Assembly: GCA_964473525.1 (NCBI GenBank)
Contig: CAYYPK010000001.1
Span: 248,001-312,000, forward strand
Source of the DNA: GCA-2687025 sp964473525
GTDB taxonomy: Bacteria > Poribacteria > WGA-4E > GCA-2687025
Direction of reading: 5' to 3'
Length of the DNA stretch: 64,000 nt
Translations under genes and position numbers: made by a program
The notes under the pieces: model-generated
Seen by the model: the letters and a program-made list of their open reading frames with translations, nothing else
What the model was told of the DNA's origin: nothing
The model's database searches: none
Part shown: piece by piece, positions 46,004-55,746 of the stretch
Layout: the number at the start of each line of letters is the position of its first letter
Position numbering within the stretch: the first letter of the stretch is position 1

Positions 46004-47266
46004 ATGCTGACCGCTATCACCGACCGCTTGCGCGCTGCCCTCTTCACCGGCGCTCTCGCCGCTGCCCTATGCATGCCAATCGCGCACGCCTTAGCCGATC
46101 AGCACGGCGCCGGCGACTGGCCGCAGTGGCGCGGCCCCAACCGTGACGGCGTGTCACATGAGGAGGGCATCGCGAGGGAGTGGCCCGCCAGCGGCCCGCC
46201 GGTCGTGTGGCGCCAGCCCATGGGCATCGCCTATTCCGCCGTCTCTGTCGTCGGGTCGCGGCTCTATACCATGATCGCCACGGACGACGAGGAATTCGCC
46301 GTGTGCCTGGACGTTGCCGACGGGTCCGAGATCTGGCGAGAGAAGACCGGTCCACGGTTCGACAACGACCGTGGCAGCGGCCCCCGCTCGACGCCAACCG
46401 TGCACGAAGGCAAGGTGTACGTGCTATCCGGGGTCGGCGTGCTGCGCACTCTGGACGCCGAGACGGGAGACACTATCTGGAGCCGTGACTTCGTCGAGGA
46501 GTTCGGGAGCAACAGACCTGGATGGGGTTTCTCTGGCTCGGCCCTGGTCGAGGGCGACCTCGTCATGGTCGAAGCAGGTGGCAAGGAGTCCGGCGCGCTG
46601 GTGGCGTTCGACAAGGAGTCCGGCGACATCGCGTGGACGACGGGCGCCGGAGACGCGGCGTATTCGTCCCCGGTCGCCGTGACCTACAACGGCACGCGCC
46701 AGGTTCTGTTCCTCACGCCTGGCGCGCTCACCTCCGTCGCGCCCGCGGACGGCGAGGTATTGTGGAGCTACGACTGGCCCGAGGGCATCAACATCGCCAC
46801 GCCCCTGTTCGTACCGGACGACCTCGTGTTCGTGTCTGCGTCCTACGACAAGGGCTCGGCGGTCGTGCGGATGTCCGGCCAGGGGGCCGACATGTCGGTC
46901 GAGAAGGTGTGGGCCACACGCGTCATGCGGAACCACTTCAACTCGTCCGTGCTGCTCGACGGCTACCTGTACGGGTTCGACAACGCGAACCTCAAGTGCA
47001 TTGAGGCCGCGACCGGCGACGAGAAGTGGAGCCACCCGAGAGACTTGGGCAAGGGCTCTCTCGTGCGCGTTGGCGACCGGCTCATCGTCCTTGGCGAGGA
47101 AGGCGCGCTCGCCCTGGTGGAGGCGACCCCCGACAAGTACCGTGAGCTGGCCAAGGTGCAGATGCTCCACGGTCGCTGTTGGACTCCACCCACGGTCGCG
47201 CACGGCAAGCTCTACCTGCGGAATCAGGAGGAGTTGGTCTGCCTCGACGTGAGCGCAACGCGATAG
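46004..47266 (+). CDS. Secreted PQQ-like beta-propeller protein
   Basis: A 420-residue exported protein with a signal peptide (about residues 1-31, ending HALA). WPQWRGPNRDGVS is the hallmark start of the PQQ-like/outer-membrane-assembly propeller family of Planctomycetes-type bacteria; repeats such as LRTLDAETGDTIWSRD and LKCIEAATGDEKWSH follow. No PQQ or metal ligands can be assigned, so it is probably a binding propeller rather than a dehydrogenase. An upstream TTG (45998) is an alternative start. Confidence 0.85.
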   Translation: MLTAITDRLRAALFTGALAAALCMPIAHALADQHGAGDWPQWRGPNRDGVSHEEGIAREWPASGPPVVWRQPMGIAYSAVSVVGSRLYTMIATDDEEFAVCLDVADGSEIWREKTGPRFDNDRGSGPRSTPTVHEGKVYVLSGVGVLRTLDAETGDTIWSRDFVEEFGSNRPGWGFSGSALVEGDLVMVEAGGKESGALVAFDKESGDIAWTTGAGDAAYSSPVAVTYNGTRQVLFLTPGALTSVAPADGEVLWSYDWPEGINIATPLFVPDDLVFVSASYDKGSAVVRMSGQGADMSVEKVWATRVMRNHFNSSVLLDGYLYGFDNANLKCIEAATGDEKWSHPRDLGKGSLVRVGDRLIVLGEEGALALVEATPDKYRELAKVQMLHGRCWTPPTVAHGKLYLRNQEELVCLDVSATR

Positions 47267-47306
47267 CCGCGCGCCAGACGGCCTGAATCGACTCGCCCAC
47301 GCGCAT

Positions 47307-47339
47307 AGCGGGCAGCCGCCACGACGGCCGCTGCCCGCT
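47307..47339 (+). terminator. Hairpin terminator of the PQQ-propeller gene
   Basis: Perfect 10-bp stem, AGCGGGCAGC (47307-47316) with GCTGCCCGCT (47330-47339), loop 13. It lies 41 bases after the stop at 47266 and has no U-run. Confidence 0.6.
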
Positions 47340-47613
47340 CTCGCGTACGCCGGTAGCGCCAGATGTGGCGTGGACGCCTGGCGCGCGCCTGCCCGTCGCG
47401 GAATGCGACGGCCCCGTAATCGAGTCGCAGTCTGCAATGACGGGCGGTGCATATCGCGCCGGCCCCGCCTGGCAGGTGGACCCGCGCGTCAACGTCCGGG
47501 CGGCCTGCGTAGACCCGCTGTCCCACCAAGACCGCAGGCGCATGGGTGGACACCTCGGCCCCCGACCTGCCTTGGCACGCGTCGTGCTTATGTGGTGGCA
47601 TGACGGGATAAGC

Positions 47614-47710
47614 GCATTTCCGCCGGGGGCAGCCCCCGGGATTCCTCCCGTAGTGACCCGGGTTTATCCTTGTGATAGGCGGGCGTCCGGCGGGAATGCC
47701 TCTTTTTCCT
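47614..47710 (+). ncRNA. Candidate structured RNA ending in a U-tract
   Basis: A 13-bp outer stem joins 47614-47626 with 47687-47699 (one G-U pair). Inside it are a GGGGGC/GCCCCC-like hairpin near 47624-47637 and a CCCGGG pair (about 47635 and 47658). The right arm is followed closely by CTCTTTTTCC at 47701-47710. This reads as a folded RNA with an intrinsic terminator, or a large terminator by itself. It occurs about 390 bases before the next gene. No known family was recognised; confidence is limited. Confidence 0.4.
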
Positions 47711-47902
47711 GTAGTCTGTGGGAAGTGGCTCCACCTCGGTCAGCCGCGCTGATCGAAGCCGAGGAGCGCAGCAACGTACGTCGCCGATGCTGGGCTTTGG
47801 GAAAACCCAGCTCCGGTTCCGGCGCCTCGACGGGAAAACCTCCGCGCACGCGCGCGGCAACGTCTCTGAGCAGAACGTCCGCAGCTCTTTCGCTGAGCGC
47901 AC

Positions 47903-47928
47903 ATCCGGTGGTAGCGAGGCCACCGGAT
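47903..47928. repeat. Perfect 9-bp hairpin in the noncoding stretch
   Basis: ATCCGGTGG (47903-47911) pairs with CCACCGGAT (47920-47928) across an 8-base loop, TAGCGAGG. It lies within the otherwise gene-free region and may be part of the same RNA as the upstream stem. Confidence 0.5.
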
Positions 47929-48095
47929 ATGCGTGCGTACGGCCGCGGGCCCGAGACGTCCGAGCGCCGCCCTACCTTGCCTCGTGTTTCCGACGAGCCG
48001 CTCGCGGGTGGCACGCCTGCTCCCGCCATGCGGTAGAATGGACTACCGAGGCCCGTCCCGTCGCCCGTCACGCATCAGACCCTAGGACGCAGACT

Positions 48096-48914
48096 ATGAC
48101 CGCCGTCCGTCGCACCCTCCTCGCCGCCCTGTTCCTGTGCGCGCCGTTTCGGCTGAGCGCTCAGTCAGCATACGGCCCCGGTGGCCTCTTCCTGATCCCT
48201 TCCGCGCTGACACCCAAGGCAGGTTCCGTGGAGTTCGGCGCCATGGCGGGCCTCCAGGACATGTGGGCTGTGCCCGTGCCGCACGAGCATCTCATAGTGT
48301 CAAGCACTGTCGCGTACGCGGCCTCCGATAGGCTGCAGGTCGGCATGACCAACATCGTGATGCGCGACGTGACGCACGCGCCGTCGTGGGGGCCGTTCGC
48401 GAAGCTGCGCCTCAGCGAAGAGACCCGCCGCGGGCCGGCCATTGCCATCAGCGGCGTTTACATCCCCAACAACCACTGGCGCACCGAGGCGGTGTCGCTC
48501 TCCGCCACTAAGTCCTTCTCTGTGAACGAGAGCGTTGCCGGCCACGTTCACGCGGGCGCGATGCGAGCTACCTGGCTAAATGGCGTTAACACCAAGTGGC
48601 ACCCGTACAAGCCCCGCGACCCGGAGATCCCGCCGACATACTACCAGCAGCAGTTCTTCGATCCTGCGCGTCCGGTCGTCAGGCAGGCGCCATTCGCCGG
48701 CTTCGATCTGGCGCTGGGTTCGTATGTGAAGATCACGGCCGAGGGACGGTACCGCATGATCTCCGACCACCCCGACTCCCTGCCTGGGTTCGTCGGCATC
48801 GTGTTTACGCCGCACCGTCTTGCGCGCATTGGGTTCGCCATGGGCTCGGACGGCCTGGGTGAGAGCGCGGAATTCAAGATAGGCGTCGGCTACAACATCT
48901 CGACCGTCGAGTAG
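48096..48914 (+). CDS. Exported beta-rich protein, probable outer-membrane protein
   Basis: A 272-residue protein with a signal peptide (about residues 1-22, ending LSAQ). YGPGGLFLIPSALTPKAGSVEFGAMAGLQ recalls the start of several outer-membrane porin-like families (compare YjbH-type proteins), here split in memory only loosely. Alternating strands continue to a terminal FKIGVGYNISTVE. AGGA precedes ATG 48096. It converges with the cyclase gene, leaving only four bases between stops. Confidence 0.6.
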   Translation: MTAVRRTLLAALFLCAPFRLSAQSAYGPGGLFLIPSALTPKAGSVEFGAMAGLQDMWAVPVPHEHLIVSSTVAYAASDRLQVGMTNIVMRDVTHAPSWGPFAKLRLSEETRRGPAIAISGVYIPNNHWRTEAVSLSATKSFSVNESVAGHVHAGAMRATWLNGVNTKWHPYKPRDPEIPPTYYQQQFFDPARPVVRQAPFAGFDLALGSYVKITAEGRYRMISDHPDSLPGFVGIVFTPHRLARIGFAMGSDGLGESAEFKIGVGYNISTVE

Positions 48915-48918
48915 AGGC

Positions 48919-51900
48919 CTACTCCGATAGCCGCGTCCGCAGCGCGCGGATGCGGTCAAGATCGCTTTCCGGCGTGTGGTCGCCGAATGCGTCCTCAGCC
49001 GAGGCGAGATCTTCTAGCGAGGCGGCCACGTCGCCGGCCGCGTCCGCGGCTACCGCGCGCCCGAGCAACGCCCGCGCCTCCCACCGCTTCACGTCCGCGG
49101 ACCTCGCGGCTTCGACGCCCTTGCCGAACTGCTCGCGGGCGGCGGAACCGTCACCCACGGCGAGCGTCACAGCCGCTCGCGCCCACAACGCCTTCGCCTC
49201 AATGCCGGGATTCGCTATCTCGCGCGCTGCCGCGAGTGCATCGTCGGCGACTGCGGCCGCGGCGACCCAGTCCCCCAACTCGACGTGGGCGCGCGCCTCG
49301 GCGGCGGTGATGTCGGCGAGGAGGTCGCGGGCCTTGAGCGGCCCCGCCGCTTCGCGCGCGCGCTCCAAGTACTCCAGCGCAGCGCTGAGGCTGCCGCGCT
49401 CGGTCTCGATCTGCCCGAGATTCAGCGTCGCGACAGCGATTCCGAACTCCGCGCCAATGCCCTCGAAGATCTCCAGACACTCGCGGAAGATGTCGGCTGC
49501 CTGGTCGTAGTCGGCTCGCCCCAAGCTGATGTTGCCCAGGCCGTTGAGCGCGCTCGCGGCTCCCGCGACATCGCCTACCTTCCGGCGGATCTCCAGGCAG
49601 CGCGTGAAGTGCGCCTCGGCCTCGGCCCAGTCGTTCTGATCCACGCAGAGGTTCGCGAGGTTCTGTAGGACCGCCGCGACGCCATTCGTGTCGCCGATGC
49701 GATCCCGGGTTTGGAGGCACGCGTCGAAGCGGGCGCGGGCGTCCGCCGGATCTCCCTGGCGGTAGGACGCCAAGCCCCACACCAGGTTGGCGAAGGCGGC
49801 TTCGGGAGCCGCGCCGACCCTATCCGCATCCACCTGGCTGCGCTGGGAGAACTCCCGCGTCAGGTCGTATTCCCCGCGCTGGTAGTGCACGAAGGCCATC
49901 CGTCCGAGCGCGTTGCTGCGCTCGCGCGTCGCATCGTCGGCGGTCTCGCCATCGAGCACGGTCAGGCACTCCGAGAGGCGCGCGAGGGCGTCGTCGTATT
50001 CGCCGCGCCGTACGTGGACGTTGGCGACCGACCGCTGGGCCTCGGCGCGTCGCACCCGCGCCTCGTCGGGCGCCGACTCACCCAACTCGCCCACGGCCTC
50101 GAGCATGGCGCCGTACGCGGCCATGGACGCGTTGTACTCGCCCATGAGGGAACGCACTGCCCCGAGGCCCTCCTGGGCGGCGATCCGCTCCCTTGTGGTG
50201 TCGCACGTCGTGTCGTCGTCGTGGGCGGTGTCGGCTAGCTCGGTGGCCTGCTCGTAGTACGCGGCGGCGGCGTGGTTCGCATAGACATCGCGCGCCTCCG
50301 CCGCGCTGCGCAGCGCGAAGCCCACCGCGTCGGTCCAACGACTCGCTCTCACGGAGTGGTCGAGCAGGAGCGCGGGCGAGGCGCTGCCGCCCGACAGCCG
50401 AATCAGCGCATCCGCGACCTTTCCGTGGAGCTCCCGCCGCGCGCTGCGGAGCAGCGTTTCGTAACAGACGTCGCGCACGAACTCCTGGCGGAAGGCGTGC
50501 CGCTGCTCGGGCATCGATTCCGTCTCGGCGAGCAATCCCAGCGAGGCGAGGTACTCCAGGTCCGCCGTCGTCTCTGCAAGCGGGTGGCCAAGGTCCGCCA
50601 GCATGTCGCTCCCGAATTCCGGCCCGATGACGCTCGCGACCTGCATGACTCGGCGACACGTGTCAGGCGTGCTGTCGAGACGCCCCATGATGACAGCCTG
50701 CAACGCGTCGGGCACGTCCGCCGCGTCTGGTGGCCGCTCGACACTCCACGCCGCGTCGCGGCGGGCTATCACGCCGGTGTCCGAGAAGGACCGCAACACC
50801 TCCTCGATGAAGTACGGGTTGCCGCTGGACTTGCGGCAGACGATCTCGACGAAGCCCTCCGGCAACTCGACCCCGCCCAACAGCGCGGACACCAGCTCCC
50901 CCGCGGACCCGTCGCGCTGAGCGGCAACCGTGTCCATGGCGCGGCGGGCCAGTCGGGGTCGAATTCCTGCCGGTAGATCGCGAGGATGAGGGCGGGCGTG
51001 TCGCCGACCTGCTCGACGAGCAACCCAAGCACGCGCTCGGACGCCTCGTCTATCCAATGCAGGTCGTCACACGTGAGAATCAGGGGAGCCTGTTGGGCGA
51101 GGGCGCGCACTGTCTCCACGATGGCGCGGTCTGTCAGCCGCTGTCGGGTCTGCGGATCGACGTTCGCGACCGGCTCCGTCGCGGCGGGATCAGCGGGCGA
51201 CATGAATGCCCGCAGGTACGGCTCCCACTCGCGGAGGCCGCCCACGCCGTCGACGGCGGCGCGCAGCTCGGCCGCCACCACGTCGGACTCGTCCAGCGGC
51301 CCGGCGCCTGTCCACGTCCTGAACAGCTCCTGGAACAGGTAGTACGGCGCGCGGGTCGTGTACGACAGGCAGGCGCCACGAAGATGTCGCGCGCGGCCCT
51401 CGGGCAGGTCGTGTATGAACTCGGACACCAGACGCGACTTGCCGACGCCCGGCTCGCCGACGATGGAGACGACGCGGCCTCTGCCGGCCAGAGCCTCCAA
51501 TCCCGCGTCTTGCAGTTGGGCGGCCTCGACGTCCCTGCCGACGAGAACGCGCTCGAATTCGTCGACCCCTCGCACGGGCTCAGGATCGTCGCGCGCGGCG
51601 ACGAGAGCGAACGCCGGCACGGGTCGCTCCTTGCCCTTGAGGGTGAGTGGCTCGACCTCACGGAACTCAAACTGCCGGCGGCCGACGGCGTGCACGGTCT
51701 CGCTGACGAACGTCTCGCCGCGCTTGGCGGCGCTCTCCAGCCGGCTCGCGACGTTGACCGTGTCGCCGATAACGGTGTAGTCCATGCGCAGATCGGAACC
51801 GAGGCCGCCAGCGACGACGGTCCCGTAGTTGACGCCGCTGTGCATGCCGAGGCCGACGCCAACACGCCGCTCTAGCTTCTCGCTGTATTCCGCGAGCCAC

Positions 51901-52505
51901 GCCTCCATGTCGAGCGACGCGAGCAGCGCGCGCGCGACGTCGTCCTCGTGAGCTAGCGGCGCGCCGAACAGCGCCATGATGCAGTCACCGATGAACTTGT
52001 CGATGTACCCCTCGTACCGGTAAATCACGTCGACGAGCCCGGTGAAGCACTCGTTCATGATCTCGTGTACCTCCTCGGGGTCCATCTTCTCGGACATGGC
52101 CGTGAAGCCAGAAACGTCGCTGAACAGCACGACGACCTTGCGCCGCTCTCCCACGATGTCGGCGCCAGCGGCGCGTATCTTGTCGGTCAGTTCCGTCGGC
52201 GGCGTGGTGCGCTGGACGGCCCCCTCGACAGCTTCGTCGTGCAGGCGCTCGATACTGACTATGGACGCGCCCGCGGGGTCGGGATCCGCGACGGGACGGG
52301 CGCGCGACTCCCCGAGTAGTAGCGACCGGCGGAGTAGGAGGCCGCACCGCGCGCAGAAGCGCGTGAACGGCACCGGGTTCCCGCAGTACCCGCACGCAAC
52401 ACGCGCCGCGCGGCCGCAGTGGCCGCAGAATCGGTCGCCGCTAACGACCGCCTCGGGACAGCGCTCGCACCCGTGACCTGACCGCCGCGACCCGGTTGGG
52501 CTCAT
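48919..52505 (-). CDS. Class III adenylate/guanylate cyclase with zinc ribbons, AAA ATPase and TPRs; one frameshift
   Basis: About 1195 residues if a single base is restored. ATG 52505 overlaps the stop of the upstream cyclase (ATGA). A double zinc ribbon comes first (Cys13, 16, 27, 30, 38, 41, 51, 54). The cyclase domain follows, with metal Asp in VVLFSDVSGF and DKFIGDCIMALFG and the base/ribose residues in YTVIGDTVNVASRLE. Next is an AAA/NACHT-like ATPase with Walker A GEPGVGKSR, then about ten TPRs. The frame breaks near 50916: LPLS in one frame must join RDGSAGELVSALLGG in the next. One missing C would restore it. The layout is a known large-cyclase architecture. Confidence 0.8.
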
Positions 52506-54559
52506 GCGTTGAGTTCGCTGAGCTGGAGGTCGTAAGGCTGGCCTATACCTGCGACGTCGTGGAGCGTCACGGGTCTCGTGACTCCCTTCATGGGGGTGTC
52601 GTGGCTCGCCGACACACGCGTGGGAGCTCCGCACGCCTCGCGCGACGCGTCGGAGATGAGGATCTGCCCGGCGGCCGCCTGCGCCTGAATGCGCGCCGCC
52701 AACACGACATCGATGCCCACGACTCCGTACTTCGCGCGACGGGCCGAGCCTATGTTGCCGACGACGACCGCGCCCGTGTTGACCCCGACGCCCATCTGCA
52801 CCTCCGGCAGACCGGCGGCGGCATTCTCATCGTTGACGGTGGCCATCCGGTTCTGCATCGCGATGGCGCACGCCACGGCGCGATCGGCGTGGTCTGGCGT
52901 GGCGGTCGGAGCGCCGAACAGAACCATAATGGCGTCGCCTATGAACTCGTCGATCGTACCTCCGTGGTCCATTATGACATCGGTCATGTGCGCGAGGAAC
53001 GTGTTGAGGAGGCGCATGACGTCCTCCGCGGGCAGTTCCTCGGTGAGAGGCGTGGACCCGCGAATGTCCGCCATGAGGATCGTCACCGTGCGTCGCTCGC
53101 CGCCAACCTTCAGGCTCTCCGGCGACTCGAGCAGCGACTCGACGATCTCATCGGTAAGGTACCGTCCGAACACGCCGCGTATAAACTCGTTGCGGGTGTC
53201 CAACTCCTCGTTGGCCTTCGCGAGCTCCTCGGTACGTTGCGTGACGCGCCCCTCGAGGTCGGTATTCAGGGCGAGCAGTTCGTGGTTTGTCGTGGCGAAG
53301 CGGCGCGCCAGGTACGCCGACATCGAGAGCAGGAGGGCGACCCCGCCGTAGGGATAGGCGTTGCTGACGCCGGCGATCTCACCGAACAGCCCGACATCCA
53401 GCAACACGTCGTAACCAGCCGTCGCCGCGAGCGTGACGTAGCCGGCGCCCACGATCCACGCGCCCGGCTGCCGGCGCGTCACGGCCAGGACGACGACGCG
53501 AACCGATTCGACCAGCCCCAACAGGAGCAACGCATTCACCCAGTTGAATGTCGCGCCCGGCGCCACAGACGCAGGGATCAGACTCAGGCCGCACACGGCG
53601 ACGTACCATACGAACCGTCGCGGCAAGCGTTGCTGGAACACCGAGTAGATGAAGAGGAGACCGCTGCACGACATCAGGAGCCCAAGCCCACGGATGGCGC
53701 CGAAGAGCGCCATGTGGGTCCCGATGTGTGGCGTGTGGTCGTGCTGGTAGTCGACGAACGTCAAGACGGCGCCGAGGCCCGTCACCGTCGCGAAGTACAG
53801 GTTCTGTCGGACACGCGGATAGAACAGGAACAGCGCCAGGTGAAGCGTGGCGAACGCGAGTCCGACGACCGTAAACCCGACCTGAGACGCGGACATGAGA
53901 CGCGAGCGCCGGGGGGCCTCCGCCGCCATCGCGCTGAGGTCGCCGAGCTGCAACCAGAATCCGATGGGCTGTAGGTGCCGATGCCGCGACGCGGAGTGGT
54001 TCGAGTAACGCACGGCGAGCACGTGCGGGCCGTGCGGCAGGTGAATGGGCAGCGGCGCGACTCCCCAGTCCGCGTTCGTCTGCATGTAGACATGTTCCGA
54101 CTCGTAATCGAGCCCGACGGAGCCGTACCCATGCGTCCGAAGGCCGTCGACGTAGAGCTCGGATGCTCCGCTCTGATACAGGCGGAGGCCAAGGGGCTGC
54201 GGGGTGTCCGCGTCCACGACGACGCGCATGCGGAACCAGCCGATGCCTTCCCACCCCGGCGGGATGGGCGGCGAGCCGCGCCGGAAAGCGGTGCGCGTCG
54301 TGATCCACGCCGAGTCGTCTAATTCTGGCCTCGCCCACGCCGGGTCGTCGCCCGGGTGATAGCTCCAAGCGCCAGTCAACCACTGCGGCGCCGCGCTGGC
54401 GTCCAGCCTGAGCGGTGCGGCCGGTAGCTCGCCGCCGACATCCGCTGCGACGTGCAATGCGGTGAGCGCCAGAGACAGAACCACCGCGAATCGCGCGGGT
54501 GCGTAGATCGCGGTAGCGTGTTCGGTGCGTGCAGCCGACATCATGCGGCGAACATGCAT
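52502..54559 (-). CDS. Membrane class III cyclase-like protein with N-terminal sensor domain
   Basis: About 685 residues. An exported beta-sandwich (GWEGIGWFRMRVVVD, LYVDGLRTHGYG; GH2-like jellyroll) is followed by about seven membrane segments, as in 7TMR-DISM sensors, a coiled coil (RVTQRTEELAKANEELD) and a cyclase domain. First and second metal Asp are kept (ILMADIRGS, DEFIGDAIMVLFG), but the purine Lys is Glu and the region YGVVGIDVVLAARIQ has Val where the catalytic Asn normally sits. Activity is therefore uncertain. The start is not settled: 54559 and 54544 are both possible, without a good ribosome site. Its stop overlaps the soluble cyclase start. Confidence 0.8.
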   Translation of the reverse strand: MHVRRMMSAARTEHATAIYAPARFAVVLSLALTALHVAADVGGELPAAPLRLDASAAPQWLTGAWSYHPGDDPAWARPELDDSAWITTRTAFRRGSPPIPPGWEGIGWFRMRVVVDADTPQPLGLRLYQSGASELYVDGLRTHGYGSVGLDYESEHVYMQTNADWGVAPLPIHLPHGPHVLAVRYSNHSASRHRHLQPIGFWLQLGDLSAMAAEAPRRSRLMSASQVGFTVVGLAFATLHLALFLFYPRVRQNLYFATVTGLGAVLTFVDYQHDHTPHIGTHMALFGAIRGLGLLMSCSGLLFIYSVFQQRLPRRFVWYVAVCGLSLIPASVAPGATFNWVNALLLLGLVESVRVVVLAVTRRQPGAWIVGAGYVTLAATAGYDVLLDVGLFGEIAGVSNAYPYGGVALLLSMSAYLARRFATTNHELLALNTDLEGRVTQRTEELAKANEELDTRNEFIRGVFGRYLTDEIVESLLESPESLKVGGERRTVTILMADIRGSTPLTEELPAEDVMRLLNTFLAHMTDVIMDHGGTIDEFIGDAIMVLFGAPTATPDHADRAVACAIAMQNRMATVNDENAAAGLPEVQMGVGVNTGAVVVGNIGSARRAKYGVVGIDVVLAARIQAQAAAGQILISDASREACGAPTRVSASHDTPMKGVTRPVTLHDVAGIGQPYDLQLSELNA

Positions 54560-54638
54560 CACGTGAGGGTAGGACGCAACCTCATAGGGCCGGGGCCCAA
54601 GCGCACTCCGCACCGCGGGACAACAGAGGTATCGAAGC

Positions 54639-54668
54639 TTGACGTACCGTCGTTAGTGTGATTATGTA
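54639..54668 (+). promoter_or_regulatory. Probable sigma-70 promoter of the first tail-cluster gene
   Basis: TTGACG (54639-54644) and TATGTA (54663-54668) are 18 bases apart. It lies about 92 bases before ATG 54760 and points away from the minus-strand cyclase genes. A second -10-like TATACT at 54691 has no matching -35. Confidence 0.45.
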
Positions 54669-54759
54669 TGCGCGAAGAGCCGCGTGGAGGTATACTGTGC
54701 CAACCGCGCATGCCGCGCGTGGGATCTCCCACGGCGGCGCACGCACGAGGAGAGCTGAT

Positions 54760-55623
54760 ATGATCGGACGCGCGATGAAGGCGAGTTTGGGTGTTGTCAT
54801 CGGCTTGGGGGTCATGGCGACCTCTGCCCACGCGGTGGATCTGGCGTTCTACGCCGGGCCGCCTAACCCCGGTTGGATCTCCGAGGTCGCCGTCGAGCGT
54901 GAGACGGCCGAAATGGTCGATGGTCTGTCGGATCTGTTCGACGACGTCATCGTATTCGGCGACGGCGACGAGGTAGGCTACGACTCTCCCCTCGGCATGT
55001 GGACGCTCGATCACACCGACGACGGCGAGAAGGACGTCCTCATCACCTCCTGCGGCACCATGCCCAGCGGGCTGTACCAGTTCCCGAACGCCGACCCGGA
55101 TGGGTCCAGGATTGAGGAGTACTTCGACGGTGGGAACATCGTCATCAACATCGCCGACTGGTTCGGCTACATGAGCTACGAGGGTGGCGTTCGTAGCGCC
55201 GACAACGGCGCGGCCGGCGCCGCGAACATCCTCGATATTCCCGGCCTGTCCTTCGGCAGCCGCTCGAACAACATGGAAGTCAACGCCGACGGTGAGAAGT
55301 ACCTCCCATCGCTGGAGGACTTCGTGACGGCGCGGCCCTGGCACGTCGAGCAGTTCGATGGCACCGACTGGGAGGTGACGACGTTCGCCGACTCCGGTCC
55401 CAACGACGCCGACCCTGCGGTCGCTGTGAACGCCTCCAACGGGTCCGTCCTGGCGTGCATCATCCAGAAGGATTGGCCGTTGCCCGCTGATGACGAAGAC
55501 AACCGCGGCGAGGTCGTCATCGATTTCGTCCGGAACTGGCTGACAGACACTGGCCACATCGCTCTGTCGGTGGACGCTGGCGGCAAGCTTCCGACCATGT
55601 GGGGCAACCTGAAGCATCAGTAG
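54760..55623 (+). CDS. Secreted GATase/ThuA-like protein with the GK-W-K tail
   Basis: A 287-residue exported protein. The signal peptide (about residues 1-25, ending SAHA) precedes a Rossmann-like body with KDVLITSCGTMPSGLYQF, FDGGNIVINIADWFGYMSYE and VVIDFVRNWL, suggesting a GATase1/ThuA-type fold. The family call is tentative. It ends LSVDAGGKLPTMWGNLKHQ, the shared tail. GAGGAGAG lies before ATG 54760. A perfect hairpin follows the gene. It opens a cluster of five tail-bearing genes. Confidence 0.75.
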   Translation: MIGRAMKASLGVVIGLGVMATSAHAVDLAFYAGPPNPGWISEVAVERETAEMVDGLSDLFDDVIVFGDGDEVGYDSPLGMWTLDHTDDGEKDVLITSCGTMPSGLYQFPNADPDGSRIEEYFDGGNIVINIADWFGYMSYEGGVRSADNGAAGAANILDIPGLSFGSRSNNMEVNADGEKYLPSLEDFVTARPWHVEQFDGTDWEVTTFADSGPNDADPAVAVNASNGSVLACIIQKDWPLPADDEDNRGEVVIDFVRNWLTDTGHIALSVDAGGKLPTMWGNLKHQ

Positions 55624-55648
55624 GCTTCGGCTCCACGGTTCGACACCT

Positions 55649-55682
55649 GGCAGGTACCGGCAAACCCATGGCGGTACCTGCC
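55649..55682 (+). terminator. Hairpin terminator
   Basis: Perfect 11-bp stem GGCAGGTACCG (55649-55659) with CGGTACCTGCC (55672-55682), loop 12, 25 bases after the stop of the tail gene. There is no U-run. Confidence 0.7.
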
Positions 55683-55746
55683 CTCATCCATCCTGGCCGA
55701 CCCATCGACGACCCGGCCACCCCATATGCTAAGCTAGGCCCGTGAC

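Larger units (their letters stand above)
47267..48095. other. Long noncoding stretch rich in inverted repeats
   Basis: An 829-base stretch with no supported protein gene. It contains at least four stable inverted repeats: a terminator at 47307-47339, a long stem at 47614-47699, GCTGGG/CCCAGC near 47790-47812, and a perfect 9-bp hairpin at 47903-47928. The cluster suggests one or more structured RNAs. I searched by eye for RNase P, tmRNA and cobalamin-riboswitch core sequences on both strands and found none. Confidence 0.45.

Noticed and set aside
47600..48040. RNase P RNA, tmRNA or cobalamin riboswitch
   Set aside because: Conserved core sequences of these RNAs were looked for by eye on both strands and not found.
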